NCBI GenBank assembly: GCA_022606425.2
Contig: JAHDVF020000500.1
Coordinates: 806,001-870,000 of the forward strand
Length of the DNA: 64,000 nucleotides
Origin: Lepidostoma basale
Lineage: Eukaryota; Arthropoda; Insecta; Trichoptera; Lepidostomatidae
Direction of reading: 5' to 3'
Shown: in pieces, positions 1-12,700 of the stretch
Layout: each line of letters starts with the position of its first letter
Numbering within the stretch: the stretch's first letter is position 1
Position numbers and translations under genes: made by a program
Notes under the pieces: model-generated
Told to the model about the DNA's origin: nothing
The model's input: the letters and a program-made list of their open reading frames with translations, nothing else
Databases searched by the model: none

Positions 1-655
1 CGTGACATCAACTAGCTCCTTACAGTATAAAAGCTACTTCTGTTAATATATCCAACGGAGAATCCACGATTGTGTATGACCCGTTGTAGGAACGTGGAGG
101 AAACCAAATTGGTTGGTCAGGATAGAATAATGAGGCAGCTGGTCCATTCTATCTGCCTACCCCTTTAGAACAATTATGTTATGATTTATTTTTTATAATA
201 TTTCTTTGAATTTATCATAATGTTCGTGAAATTTTCGTGAATCGTGTTTTCGAAAATATTGATATGTTAAAAAAAAAATACTTGGTGCACGTTGCGCAGC
301 CCTCACTACCCAATGCCGTCTCGAAACCATTGTTTACCTGGCTGTCAAATACCAAAAATTGTATCAACAATATGAATGAAATAACAATGTTAAAAATGTT
401 TATGTTTATTAATTGCTTCGAAATAGTCGCGATTTTTTTTTGACATTTGACAGCTGTCAGAACAGATTGGCCCCACACTCATTATTCAACATTACGGCCA
501 GGTAAATAATTTCAAGACGGCATTGTCTATACTCTGTGGCCGCCGCACGTCGCGTATTCAGTGTTTTCTATGTCTAGTTTGACACCTGCATCGGTTCCTT
601 CTCAAACGATATTTTTTGAGTTATCGGTGCTGATAAAATAAAATAGCCACCAATA
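1..655. other. ERp44 upstream flank
   Basis: Positions 84-180 are a decayed plus-strand fragment of the GTTA-tailed RTE family (GTCAGGATAGAA and CTGCCTACCCC are recognisable). The rest, presumably holding the ERp44 promoter and 5' UTR, has no clear TATA box. A GTAAAT donor-like site at 502 could end a non-coding first exon. Confidence 0.35.
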
Positions 656-712
656 ATGTCTAATACGCAAAATATATCCGGTTTTCGATTAACCTTCTTT
701 CTGTTTACTATG
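656..712 (+). CDS. ERp44: ERp44 exon 1 (start and signal peptide)
   Basis: Nineteen codons run from ATG at 656 to a GTAAAT donor at 713. The peptide ends in the hydrophobic run LTFFLFTM. Splicing in phase 0 to the next exon continues the hydrophobic stretch (VFHIF) and gives a plausible signal peptide. No in-frame ATG exists next to exon 2, so an upstream start exon is required and this one fits. It is chosen by phase and hydrophobicity, not by homology. Confidence 0.7.
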
Positions 713-3700
713 GTAAATATTTTTCGTTTAACATTTTCACTGACATAAAATGTCACCAGTTTTGCCACGACTTTCGGCGACATTAATTTTCAATTTTTTT
801 GTGATTGTATCATATGAATTTGTCCAATTTATAGATATAAAGTTTTGCGTTCTTCTATAAAATATATTTTGATAAGATTTACTTGAAGTCTGACAGTGAA
901 AATATCCCTTTTGTTGTTATGTATTGATGTAAATTTCAAATTGTTTACTTATCCGGTTGAATATTTTGATCATGTTAAATTAATTATAATGTTTTCTTTT
1001 CAAGGTATTCCACATTTTTTACAACCCAACGGACAGCGGGGCCGTTCAATTAACCAAGAGTAATTTAGATATGACGTTAGGTAATAATAGTATTTTGTCT
1101 ATTCAATATTGGCATTTAAATATAGACTATTATCTATTAAACTTAAAACAATACTTTGATTTGAAATAGTCATGGAAGATGCATTATTTTTAGATATGTT
1201 TAACCTGGATTAAAAAAAAAGACCATCGGGCCTTTTTTCTGAAGGGTAGGCAGAGAGAATGAACCGCCACACTTCTCGATCCTGACACCTTTTTAGATTC
1301 CTCCACATTCATATTGTCATACACACATGTCGATTCTTCTGACTCCTAACAAGACCGACCTTTAAAATTGGATTAATTTGGTCATGCTAAGTTTTCCTCG
1401 GTCTCCATGACTCCATTCACATCCTTAACATATACTTTCATAATCATCCTTGCTTCACCCATGCGTTCCATATGTCCAAACCAATGCTCATAATTTTGTT
1501 TATAATATCTCGTATTTTAAGTTTGCTGTAAAATATCTTTAAAATGTTCATTTTACAGAAATTAAATATTGAAAAATTTTGTAACCTGAGTTTAGTTAAG
1601 TATATTAATAAGTAAATAAGAATTATACAAATATTGGTTGAATAATTGATCCACGATTCTAGTTTAATAAAACCTAATATAGGTACATTTTTATGGTGCA
1701 TAAATATCAAATTGTTTTGCCTACAGCGTCCAATGAATTGGTATTCATTAACTTCTACGCGGAGTGGTGCCGCTTCAGCAACATGCTGCAGCCAATCTTT
1801 GACGATGCAGCGGATAAGGTGGCGCTGGAATTCCCTGATGTGGGCCGTGTCGTAATGGGAAAGGTGGATTGTGACAAGGAAAACTCTGTTGCGACGCGCT
1901 TCCAAATCACCAAATATCCCACACTTAAAATCATCCGCAACGGCCAACCCACAAAGAGAGAATATAGAGGTAAGTACCAAAGTTTATTAGTTAATTTCAC
2001 AAGTTTATTTATCTTGACATATTTAAAAAAAAAAAAATTTTCTATTTTTAAAATGCGCATTTTTTTAAAATGAATTATCCGAACACTGCAGTCTTCAGTT
2101 GTTTCTTGACAAGAAGATAGCAAAGAAACCGGTCGAAGACACAAACATTAGTGGATTTTAACTAAATATACATTTTAAAAAGATTTTTTTTTTCATTATT
2201 TACATTGACCTTCTGCCATGGAATTTCAAATAACAACATTTAACATATGGGTAACTTTAAACATAATATTTGAATGGTAATAAAGACAAGTTAAATTGAT
2301 TGTGTTTGATGTGGTATTGTATTGACAGACAGAAAAATCTATTTTACCGGTAAGATAAACAAGAAAAATATTGAAAAACTTTGTTTATCCACAACTAGTC
2401 AAGGTTGTACTTGAAAATCGATCATTATTTTTGTGACAAGCAGTTTTACCTTCCCAAGGTTAAAGCTGACAGAAAAACTGTTCAAAGTTAGTTGACACAT
2501 TGTTTTTCAATGTTAGAACTGTGAGTTTCTTTTGAGGAACATTGCTGGTTCTTATCTGTTTTATTTTATCTCATTCATAATAATTTGCTGATATCAGAGA
2601 TCAGATAATTAAATAAATAAATGACATATACTTTGCTTATAATATCTTTATTATTTTATGTTTGTTCAGCAAAAAAAAATGCACTAATTGATAAATAATG
2701 ACTGCCATTGTACATGTTAATGTTTTGCTGACATGTTCTGTGTATTTTTTTCGAAGAATGATGAGTCTAAATTAAATATTAATACTTTATACACATATCC
2801 CATGAGTTATTTAATCTAAAATACCCGCTAACGGCTATTTAATCTATATATGGACAAGTATCTATATGAAACAGCAAAATGAGCGGAGTGTCAGTAAGCT
2901 GTCTTTTGTATGTGGAATGTGCAGAAAATTTGTGTATGATAGAGTGTCGAATGAAAATTTAAGAAGTGAATGGGGTGCGAATGAAAATGTTTTGAACAAA
3001 ATAATGAAAGGAACATTAAGATGGTTTGGACACATGGAAATAATGAATGAAGAAATAATCGTAAAAAAAAGTATACTTTGACAATGTAAATGGAACTAGA
3101 AATAGAGGAAGACCGAGGAAAACGTGGTGCGATCGAATAAATCAAATATTGAATGTCGGCCACATGAGAAGTCCTTCAGGGAGATGGTGTGATGGTTAGT
3201 TAAAATACCCATAGTTCAGATATGGTAATATATTTTATAATAATACAAAATTTCAAAGTAATCAGTTTTTTCCAAAAGAAGAAGAAGAGGATTGGATTTC
3301 ATTCAAATTACTCTTATAATCGTCCTGGGACAAATAAGAATAAACTGTGAACTTTTCAGTGAAATCGGTTTAGTAATTTTTTTTTAGAGAAAATCATGGA
3401 CACACAAACATTCATTTTTATATATTAGGTCCTTACATATGAAATTGGCGTTTTGCCGTACTGGCAACTTTGATCTCAAATATCTTCTCTTTGGTTAGGA
3501 ATTCCAAATTCAAATTTATACAGCTATTTACTCAAGTATTTGTGTTTCGAAAATTATAATTAATTTTTTTTGTCAATTGTTTTTTTCTTTGCGTCACTCA
3601 GTTTACAAAATGGAAAACTTGAAATATCGCGTTATTTACGAGTACGAGTTCCACCGTGGCACCAGTGCTGCAGAAACGGCTCGAAGGATTTATGATGTGT

Positions 3701-6700
3701 ATGGCGACGGTGCCGCAAAAGAAAACACAGTGCGTTTTTGGTTCCAACGTTTTCGTTCTGGAAATTTCGACCTGCAGAACAAGCCCCGTGGACGGCCGGA
3801 GACCAAAGTTGATAATGAAGAATTGAAGGCTATTGTGGAAGCGGATCCATCGCAAACCACGTCCGAGTTAGCTGCAGGCTGCGGTGTTAGTGATAAAACT
3901 GTTTTAATCCACTTGAAGCAAATTGGGAAGGGGAAAAAGCTTGAAAGGTGGGTACCTCACGAATTGAGTGAAGCAAATCAACAAACGCGCGTTGACAGCT
4001 GCGTTGTATTACTCAACCGGCACAATAATGAAGGGATTTTGAATCGAATCATTAGCTGTGATGAAAAGTGGATCCTGTATGATAATCGGAAGCGCTCATC
4101 GCAATGACCGAACCCTGCCGAACCAGCCAAACCATGCCCCAAGCGAAAATTGACTCCAAAAAAGTAACTTGTGAGCGTTTGGTAGACTAGTGCTGGTGTC
4201 GTTCACTACAACTTTCTTAAATCTGGCCAGACGATTACGGCAGATGTCTATTGTCAGCAACTGCAAACCATGATGGAAAAGCTAGCTGCTAAACAACCGA
4301 GGCTGGTTAATCGCTCTAGGCCACTGCTGCTTCATGATAACGCTAGACCACACACTGCACAACAGGCGGCTACCAAATTAGAAGAGCTTCAATTGGAATG
4401 TCTAAGACATCCACCGTACTCTCCGGACCTTGCCTCAACAGATTACTATTTTTTTCGAAATTTGGATAACTTCTTGCAAGGGAAAAAATTCAACTCCGAT
4501 GGGGCAGTCCAAACCGACTTCAAAGATTTTATTGATTCCTGTCCGAATGGTTTTTTTAGTAAAGGGATCGATGAACTAACTATGAGATGGCAAAAGTGCA
4601 TAGATAGCAATAGTACATACTTTGATTAAATCTTCTTCTTTCTCTTTGCCATTTCCCATCATCTGGGGTCGGCCCTCTTCGTACGAAAACGCCAAACTTT
4701 CCTATTTTCACTCATTTCCACTGTCAGGTTCTCGTGTTGGAGCTCCTTTTCCATGTTGGCCCACCATGTTGCCATTGGGCGACCTTTTCTTCTTGGTTTT
4801 GTGGGAATGCTGAGGGCTTTTTGGACAATGTGCTCGCTGTCTCTTCGCATCACATGACCGTACCACCGGAGTCGAGATTCTCTTAATTTTTCCGTTATTG
4901 GGGCAACCTTAAAGCTACCCCTCACATATTCGTTCCTAACGTGGTCCAGCCTTGTGACGCCTCCAGCCCACCTCAACATTTTCATCTCGGCAGCGTGGAC
5001 TCGACTTTCGTGGACTTTTTTGTTGGTCCAGCACTCTGCTCCATATAGCATGGCGGGCCTCACTGCAGTCTTGTAGACTCTGCCCTTAGTTCTGATTGGA
5101 ATTTTTGGATCACACAGGACACCTGATAGAGACCTCCACTTGAGCCAGGCGGTGTTTGTCCTGTGTTTGACATCAGTGTCAACGTTGGCATCCGCAGTAA
5201 GGACCGACCCGAGATACTTGAATTGGGACACCTTGTTAACTGGAGTATTGCCAATGTGAATTGTGTTTTCATGAGCCAAATCTGTAGCGATGTCCTCATA
5301 TTCACATTCTAAATATTCGGTTTTACTCCTGCTAATGCGTAGTCCATTACACTCTAAGGCATCTGCCCACTCATTCAATGTAACTTGCAATTGTTCTGCC
5401 GAGTCCGCAATCAAAACTATGTCGTCTGCGTAGAGAATGCACCACGGTACAGACTGCTGTATATTCCTGGTCAGGTAGTCCATAACTATGTTAAAAAGGA
5501 AAGGGCTCAGGGCTGAACCCTGATGGACTCCGACCTCCACCGCAAATGGTTCGCTGATGCCTGCGGGACTTTTTACTCTTGTTGTTATTTGGCAATACAT
5601 GTCTTGGAGCAGTTGAATGTAGTATTCCGGGATGCCCTGGAATCTCGCAGCCTGCCACACCAGCTTGCGTGGGACACGGTCAAAGGCCTTCTCCAAATCG
5701 ATGAACAGTAGGTGAAGATTTTTGCGGTTTGTTCTATATTTCTCCATCACTATCCTTATAGCTTGAATGGCATCTGTGGTGGATTTACCTCCCGTAAAAC
5801 CAAATTGGTTTTCTGTTAATGAGGAGAGCTTTTGGAGGCGCTCATTTATAATCTTTTCCCATACCTTCAAGGTGTGTGAGGTCAATTTTATTCCGCGATA
5901 ATTTCCACATACTTTGATTAAATAAATATATTATATTTAAAAAAAATCAACTTTATGTTCCTCCCATACAAAACGCCAATTTCATATGTAAGGACCTAAT
6001 ATATAGATTATTAATCTTGAATTTAAATTTTCTTATGAATTAATGGGACAGTAACCAGATTGACAGCCTATGATATGTGCCGCTGGTTATGTCAGACATC
6101 ACGCAGCTTCAGACTAAATTGGAAATCTTTCTTTACGCAAGTGTAATCTTGTTTATTTTCCATTATTAGTTGTTCGTACTTTTATTTGTTTTGTACGCCG
6201 AGTTTCTTTTGAGGAATCACTGTACAAATAAAGATCAATGTGATACTGAACTTGAAAATGACATCCTTTAAAATTTATGTGACTACTGAAATAATACAGG
6301 TTATTTTAAATGTTGTGTAAAGTTATGTACGGGTGATTAACAGTCAAAACTGAACAAATTCTCTTTTGTCATTTAAATGGTTGAAGTAAAATATGTACTA
6401 AGTACAAAAATATAATAATATGAATATATTATATATTAAAAGATTTCCTATTATATTGAATTAAACTGAATTCACGAGGACTAATATTAGGTCCTTACAT
6501 ATGAAATTGGCGTTTTGTATGGGAGGAACATAAAGTTGATTTTTTTTTTAATATAATATATTTATTTAATCAAAGTATGTACCATTGCTATCTATGCACT
6601 TTTGCCATCTCATAGGTAGTTCATCCATCCCTTTACTAAAAAAAACATTTGGACGGGAATCAATAAAATCTTTGAAGTCGGTTTGGACTGCCCCATCGGA

Positions 6701-9700
6701 GTTGAATATTTTCCCTTGCAAGAAGTTATCCAAATTTCGAAAAAAATAGTAATCTGTTGGGGCAAGGTCCGGAGAGTACGGTGGATGTCTTAGACATTCC
6801 AATGGAAGCTCTTCTAATTTGGTAGCCGTCTGTTGTGCAGTGTGTGGTCTAGCGTTATCATGAAGCAGCAGTGGCCTAGAGCGATTAACCAGCCTCGGTT
6901 GTTTAGCAGCTAGCTTTTCCATCATGGTTTGCAGTTGCTGACAATAGACATCTGCCGTAATCGTCTGGCCAGATTTAAGAAAGCTGTAGTGAACGACACC
7001 AGCACTAGTCCACCAAACGCTCACAAGTAACTTTTTTGGAGTCAATTTTCGCTTGGGGCATGGTTTGGCTGGTTCGGCAGGGTTCAGCCATTGCGATGAG
7101 CGCTTCCGATTATCATTCAGGATCCACTTTTCATCACAGGTAATGATTCGATTCAAAATCCCTTCATTATTGTGCCGGTTGAGTAATGCAACGCAGCAGT
7201 CAACGCGCGTTTGTTGATTTGCTTCACTCAATTCGTGAGGTACCCACCTTTCAAGCTTTTTCACCTTCTCAATTTGCTTCAAGTGGATTAAAACAGTTTT
7301 TTCACTAACACCGAAGCCTGCAGCTAACTCGGACGTGGTTTGCGATGGATCCGCTTCCACAATAGCCTTCAATTCTTCATTATCAACTTTGGTCTCCGGC
7401 CGTCCACGGGGCTTGTTCTGCAGGTCGAAATGTCCAGAACGAAAACGTTGGAACCAAAAACGCACTGTGTTTTCTTTTGTGGCACCGTCGCCATACACAT
7501 CATCGCTTCAGAGATCGATGTCTTTCATATTCGTGAAAGTACATTCAGAAGACAAATACTCTTGACTTTGGAGAGTATTTTGTATTCCTAATGTCGAACC
7601 ATCTCTCATGCGTTCCTGGTATTATATATTCCTTATGTTTTACCTGTTCTCAATAGATGCCTTAAACTATAAAAAATGTTTGTAATGTCTTTTGAGAAAA
7701 TAAACTGATTTGATTTGATTTGATTTGATTTGATCATTAATCCTTCGAGCCGTTTCTGCAGCACTGGTGCCACGGTGGAACTCGTACTCGTAAATAACGC
7801 GATATTTCAAGTTTTCCATTTTGTAAACTGAGTGACGCATAGAAAAAAAACAATTGAGGAAAAAACAAATGAATTATAATTTTCGAAACACAAATACTTG
7901 AGTAAATAGCTGTATAAATTTGAATTTGGAATTCCTAACCAAAAGAAGATATCTGAGATCAAAGTTGCCAGTACGGCAAAACGCCAATTTCATACGTAAG
8001 GACCTAATATAATATTTATTGATTAATTTAAGGCATAATACTGTGAAATTTCATTATGACGAATTTTTTAAGAATTAAAAAATACTGTATCATCTATTTT
8101 TGAGTTTATTTTTCTCGTATTGTTTGTAAGATTTTACATTTTCATCATCGGGAGAACGGTATAAACGATGAAGAAAATGATATAAGAACGAATAACAAAG
8201 AGAACAATGTAAATGATGAAGGTGTGAAACTGTCGAAAGAAATAAAATATTGATAAGCTCAAAAGTTGGAAAAATAGTTCTTTGTTGCATAAAAAAAATT
8301 GTAAAGTAATCTTTTCATTTAGACACATAAATATGTCTTCTTCTTGTAGTAGATCTATGTGGTCTGTTCTCCAGCTTCTCCTGTGAAGTGGATTCCCAGC
8401 TGTCCTTTCTTTATCTTTAGCTTTTAGGAGGTCTTCCACGAGGACGAGTCCCGTGAGGCTGATTATAAAATGCAAAATAGGGGAGTCTGGTGGTATCCAT
8501 TCTTTGGACATGACCATACAAGTCCCTCTTTCGCTGTCTACTCCGTCTTACAATATCCTCAACCTCACATATCTCGCTAATTCTGGTGTTCTTCAAGCAA
8601 TCTCTCAGTGTCTTGCCTGCTATCGACCTCAGTGTCTTCAGACAGACACGAGTACAAAAAAATGATATAAATATGTGACTTTGATTAAAAACTTATTTTT
8701 GATTAATTTATTTTTCCAGGACAACGGTCGGTCGATGCCTTTGCTGAATTTGTTCGCAAGGAGTTAGTAGATCCGATTAAAGAATTCAGTTCTCTGAAGG
8801 AGTTGACTGAATTGGAATCCAACAAGCGAATGATCATTGGTTATTTTGATCGGAGAGATATGCCCGAGTACCACTTGTTCCGGCGCGTTGCCACCTCGCT
8901 GAAAGAGGATTGCCAGTTCCATGTTGGATTTGGAGACGTCTCTGCACAGATGCATCCTCCAGGTAAAGGTGTTCACTATACTATTTATTGAATCTTCTTC
9001 TTCCTAGTTGTAGACCACACTACATATACACTTCGCGCCAAGCGCGTGATCACAAGCCACCTGTGGTAAACGCTCGGCGATTGTAGCGCTGCAGTGATCT
9101 TTTATTGAACTAACCATGATTACCGAGGATGACAGAACTAATGACAGTGCTGTCAGTTCATACTATTCCTAAATGTCACGAAATCGATGAAACTTTTTAT
9201 ATTTACTTTATTTTATGACTTAATCAATTGAGGCAAAGGGTACTAATGATTAGTGACCACTAAATTAAAGATCATAAATTTATAAACTAACATTTATTTT
9301 CAAATTGAATATTTTCTTATTGTGGTTAGTACCATAAAAGATCACCGCGGCGCTAGGTGGTAGGTTAGATTAAGACTTCCACCTAGCCTCCAACCCAGGC
9401 ACCCCTGTGAGGACGTACCCTTACTAATAAGAATACTTCTAGAAGTGTACGATTTCCATAAGTTTTGAGCTCGTCGGAACATGCAAATATTGGCCAGTGT
9501 TATTTAGCAATCTTGATACCTGAAACCATTTAATTAAAAACACTATAGGTGTGTTATTGTATTTTTTGAATTAATTATTAATCATTACACTTAATGGGCC
9601 TAAAATTTATTGTATATATTATTCTGTTAATAGTTTATGTTCGCTGATTACATTTTTCAAATACTTATTTTGCATTTATATATTTTTATTATTAAATATA

Positions 9701-12700
9701 ATAGCTACATATTTTCTTATCAAAGCCGTTAACTTCTTATAAGGCTTGAGTGTGTGCTATTCTTGTTGAATATTTCACTACACTCATATTTCATTCCGAG
9801 TATTTTTCTCAATTCGTCAAGGGAATTTTTCTGTACAACAGATTTGATAACGTAGCATTTGTGAAAATATTGCTTAGTGTTTGGTTTTATTTTTCATAAT
9901 AACGTTTGATTTGCATTCTTGGTATATTAAGTACATCTGAGTTTTGTATATTTCGCATTAATGTTTTAAAACTGTTAATTTTACGAGGTTTGTGAAATGG
10001 GAGTAAATAATTCTGTTCTTAGGTCCATGCGCACGGCTCGTACCTCCATCTCAGGTTAAGTGGTTTGACTTCAAATATAGAACATTTTATAATAATGCCA
10101 AGAGAAGCGATTTTAAAAATGTCATAAAAAAAACGAATGAATGAAATCAATAAACTGACTATTCCTGCAGGTCAGCCTATCATTGTGTACCGCGCAGACA
10201 AGTCCCGGTCCAATGAGGCGGACGAGACATACATGGGATCGCTGAGTAATTTTGACGAGGCACACATATGGGTGCAAGATAAGTGTGTCCCGCTTGTGAG
10301 GGAGATCACCTTTGAGAATGCAGAGGAGCTAACGGAAGAGGGATTGCCTTTCCTGATCCTCTTCCACACACCGGGAGACACCGAAATCGTGAAGAAGTAC
10401 AATGATCTTGTTACCAATGATTTGCTCTCTGAGAAACGTAAGTTAACATTTTTATTATTGTTTGTCTTTGCACCGATAGTAAGCTTGATAGGCACGGAAG
10501 AGAATATAACCAATGGGCTTAAGAAAGGAAATGGGGCCTTCGCAATGCATCCTGTATCGCGTTCCAGTGTAATTTCGAGTACAAGCTCCGAATATTCAGC
10601 AACTCGTTAAAGGCATGCTGATTTACGGATGTGAGATATGGAAATCTACTACGAACATAATTGAAAAACTCTAATCAGTTTATTTTCTTAAAAGATATTA
10701 TAAACAAAATTAAAGTTTAAGCCATCTATTGAGAGGTATAATATAATATATAATACCAGGAACGCATGAGAGATGGTTCAACTTTAGGAAGACAAGATAC
10801 TCTTTAAAATCAAAAGTATTTGTCTTCTGAATGTACTTTCACTAATATGAAAGACGTTGATCTCCGAGAAGACCGTTTTCAGCAGAATGATTGCTCTTCC
10901 CATCATTGTCACCAGAAGCAGGTTGGTTCTTTGTAAAACAATATGTGCTGTCCCTGTCGGAGATATCTATCAAGAACAAAAATACCAACGTTCTCCAGTA
11001 CGGCGAAGTTCTCGAAATATTCCCCGATTAATCTAAAGAAATTGGTTATGAGATGGCCTATCTCTTCAAAGCTGCAGAGAGTCAGTCCCCAACATTGGCC
11101 CATGACTTATAGGTTTCCTCTGACATAGCTCTATCCAGTATTGTCACCTCGGCGGGATTATGTATCCAAAAATGCTCCGTTAAAACCTTTTAAAAAATAA
11201 GTGTTTCTACTCATTATAGAAGATCTCCTAGCTCCAAACACTGTCCAATGTTGTTCTTTGGACCATGATAGGCGAAAGGTCAATCAGACAATTATTATAT
11301 TCAAACATTTCATGAATTGGTTTAATTGGGCTTTCATTTGTAGAGAATGTGAACTTCCTGACGGCGGATGGTAAGAAATTTGAGCACCCACTGCACCACT
11401 TGGGCAAGAGCCTATCAGACTTGCCTCTCATCGCTATTGACTCCTTCCGTCACATGTACCTCTTCCCCGATATCAAGCAGATGGAAGAGCCTGGGCGGGT
11501 GAAGCAGTTCCTCAAAGATCTCCATTCTGGAAAACTCCACAGGTAAATTGTAACACTTTTATCTGCTTAACATTCTCTTTAAATATTTACATTTGTAATT
11601 CTACTATTTTTAATATTTTCGCGGTATGATACTTGTGAGACCAAAAATAATAAAAAAATATTTCGGATATTGATCTAGTGAACAACAGAAAAATAAAAGT
11701 TCTTTAACCTCTCTGGCTACATTTGCAGTAAAAAATAATGGTTTCAAACTATGGCAGACTAAATTTGCAGCTCATATTTAAATATATTATATAAACTTTC
11801 ATGTGATGGTAAAAATGACGATAAATTAGCTGCCTATCACATGTCATGAGAATCAATAGCTAAAAACATTTATACAGTAATTGGGTTCAAATAACCTTCA
11901 AAATTTCAAATAGTGCATAATGGTGTTCTTGTGCCAACCCTTATGTATGGTCTTGGTGAAGTATGGAACTGGCAAAAGAAGGATGAAAGTATAATAAATG
12001 CAGTAGAAATGAGATCTCTAAGACTAATGTGTGGCAAATCTGTATATGATAGAGTGACAAATGCAAGTATAAGAATTGAATGTGGTGTGAATGAAAGTGT
12101 TATGAACAAAATAAGGAAAGGGTCATTAAGATAGTTTGGACACATGGAAAGAATGAGTGAAGACAGAATGGTAAAGAAGGTATATGTAAACGGCGTTAAC
12201 GGAGCTAGAAATAGAGGAAGGCCGAGGAAAACGTGGCACGAACAAATCAATCAAATATTGAATGTCGGTCACGCGAGGAGTCGGAGAAATCGACTTGCAT
12301 GCATGACAAGATGTATGAATGTAGAGGAATCGAGATAAGTATGTCAGGACAGAACAGTGTGGCGGCATTCCATTCTTTCTGCCTACCCCTCCGGAGAGAC
12401 GGCGTGATGGTTAGTTAGTTAGTTAGTTATATGGAAAGCAATGGGAAATTACCACATTAAAGGCCCAAGTGGCATCCCAAGAACCAGCAATAAATAGACT
12501 TTGCTGCAAACCAATCCCTAGGATTGAAACAAAAAAATAAATTTGTTCCTTACTGTTAAATTTTGCGTAGTATTATGAACTGGGGCAATCTGTCTGAGCT
12601 GGAAATGAGAGCCGCAGTTTGAGATCAATTTGTTGTAATGTACTGCTAATAAGTGAGCGCCCAATGGGGGTTTAGGAACACTTTATTTTGGATCACCTTT

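Larger units (their letters stand above)
3425..5999 (+). mobile_element. Mariner copy 1 (cecropia-type), interrupted by an RTE element
   Basis: The ends are perfect 31-bp inverted repeats (3425-3455 and 5969-5999, starting TTAGGTCCTTACATATG) flanked by the TA target duplication (3423-3424, 6000-6001). It codes for a mariner transposase and is split by a retrotransposon at 4632-5906. Without that insert the element would be about 1.28 kb, a normal mariner length. It lies in ERp44 intron 3, in the same orientation as the gene. Confidence 0.93.
6487..8007 (-). mobile_element. Mariner copy 2 (cecropia-type), near full length
   Basis: The inverted repeats match copy 1 (left at 6487; right ends 8007 with one base change in CATACGTAAGG). 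The TA duplication is at 6485-6486 and 8008-8009. It lies about 0.5 kb from copy 1 in the opposite orientation, within the same ERp44 intron. Its transposase is open except for one inserted retrotransposon fragment at 7504-7732. Confidence 0.93.

Noticed and set aside
10137..10610. 157-codon open frame as an independent gene
   Set aside because: It is ERp44 exon 5 with intron read-through on both sides.
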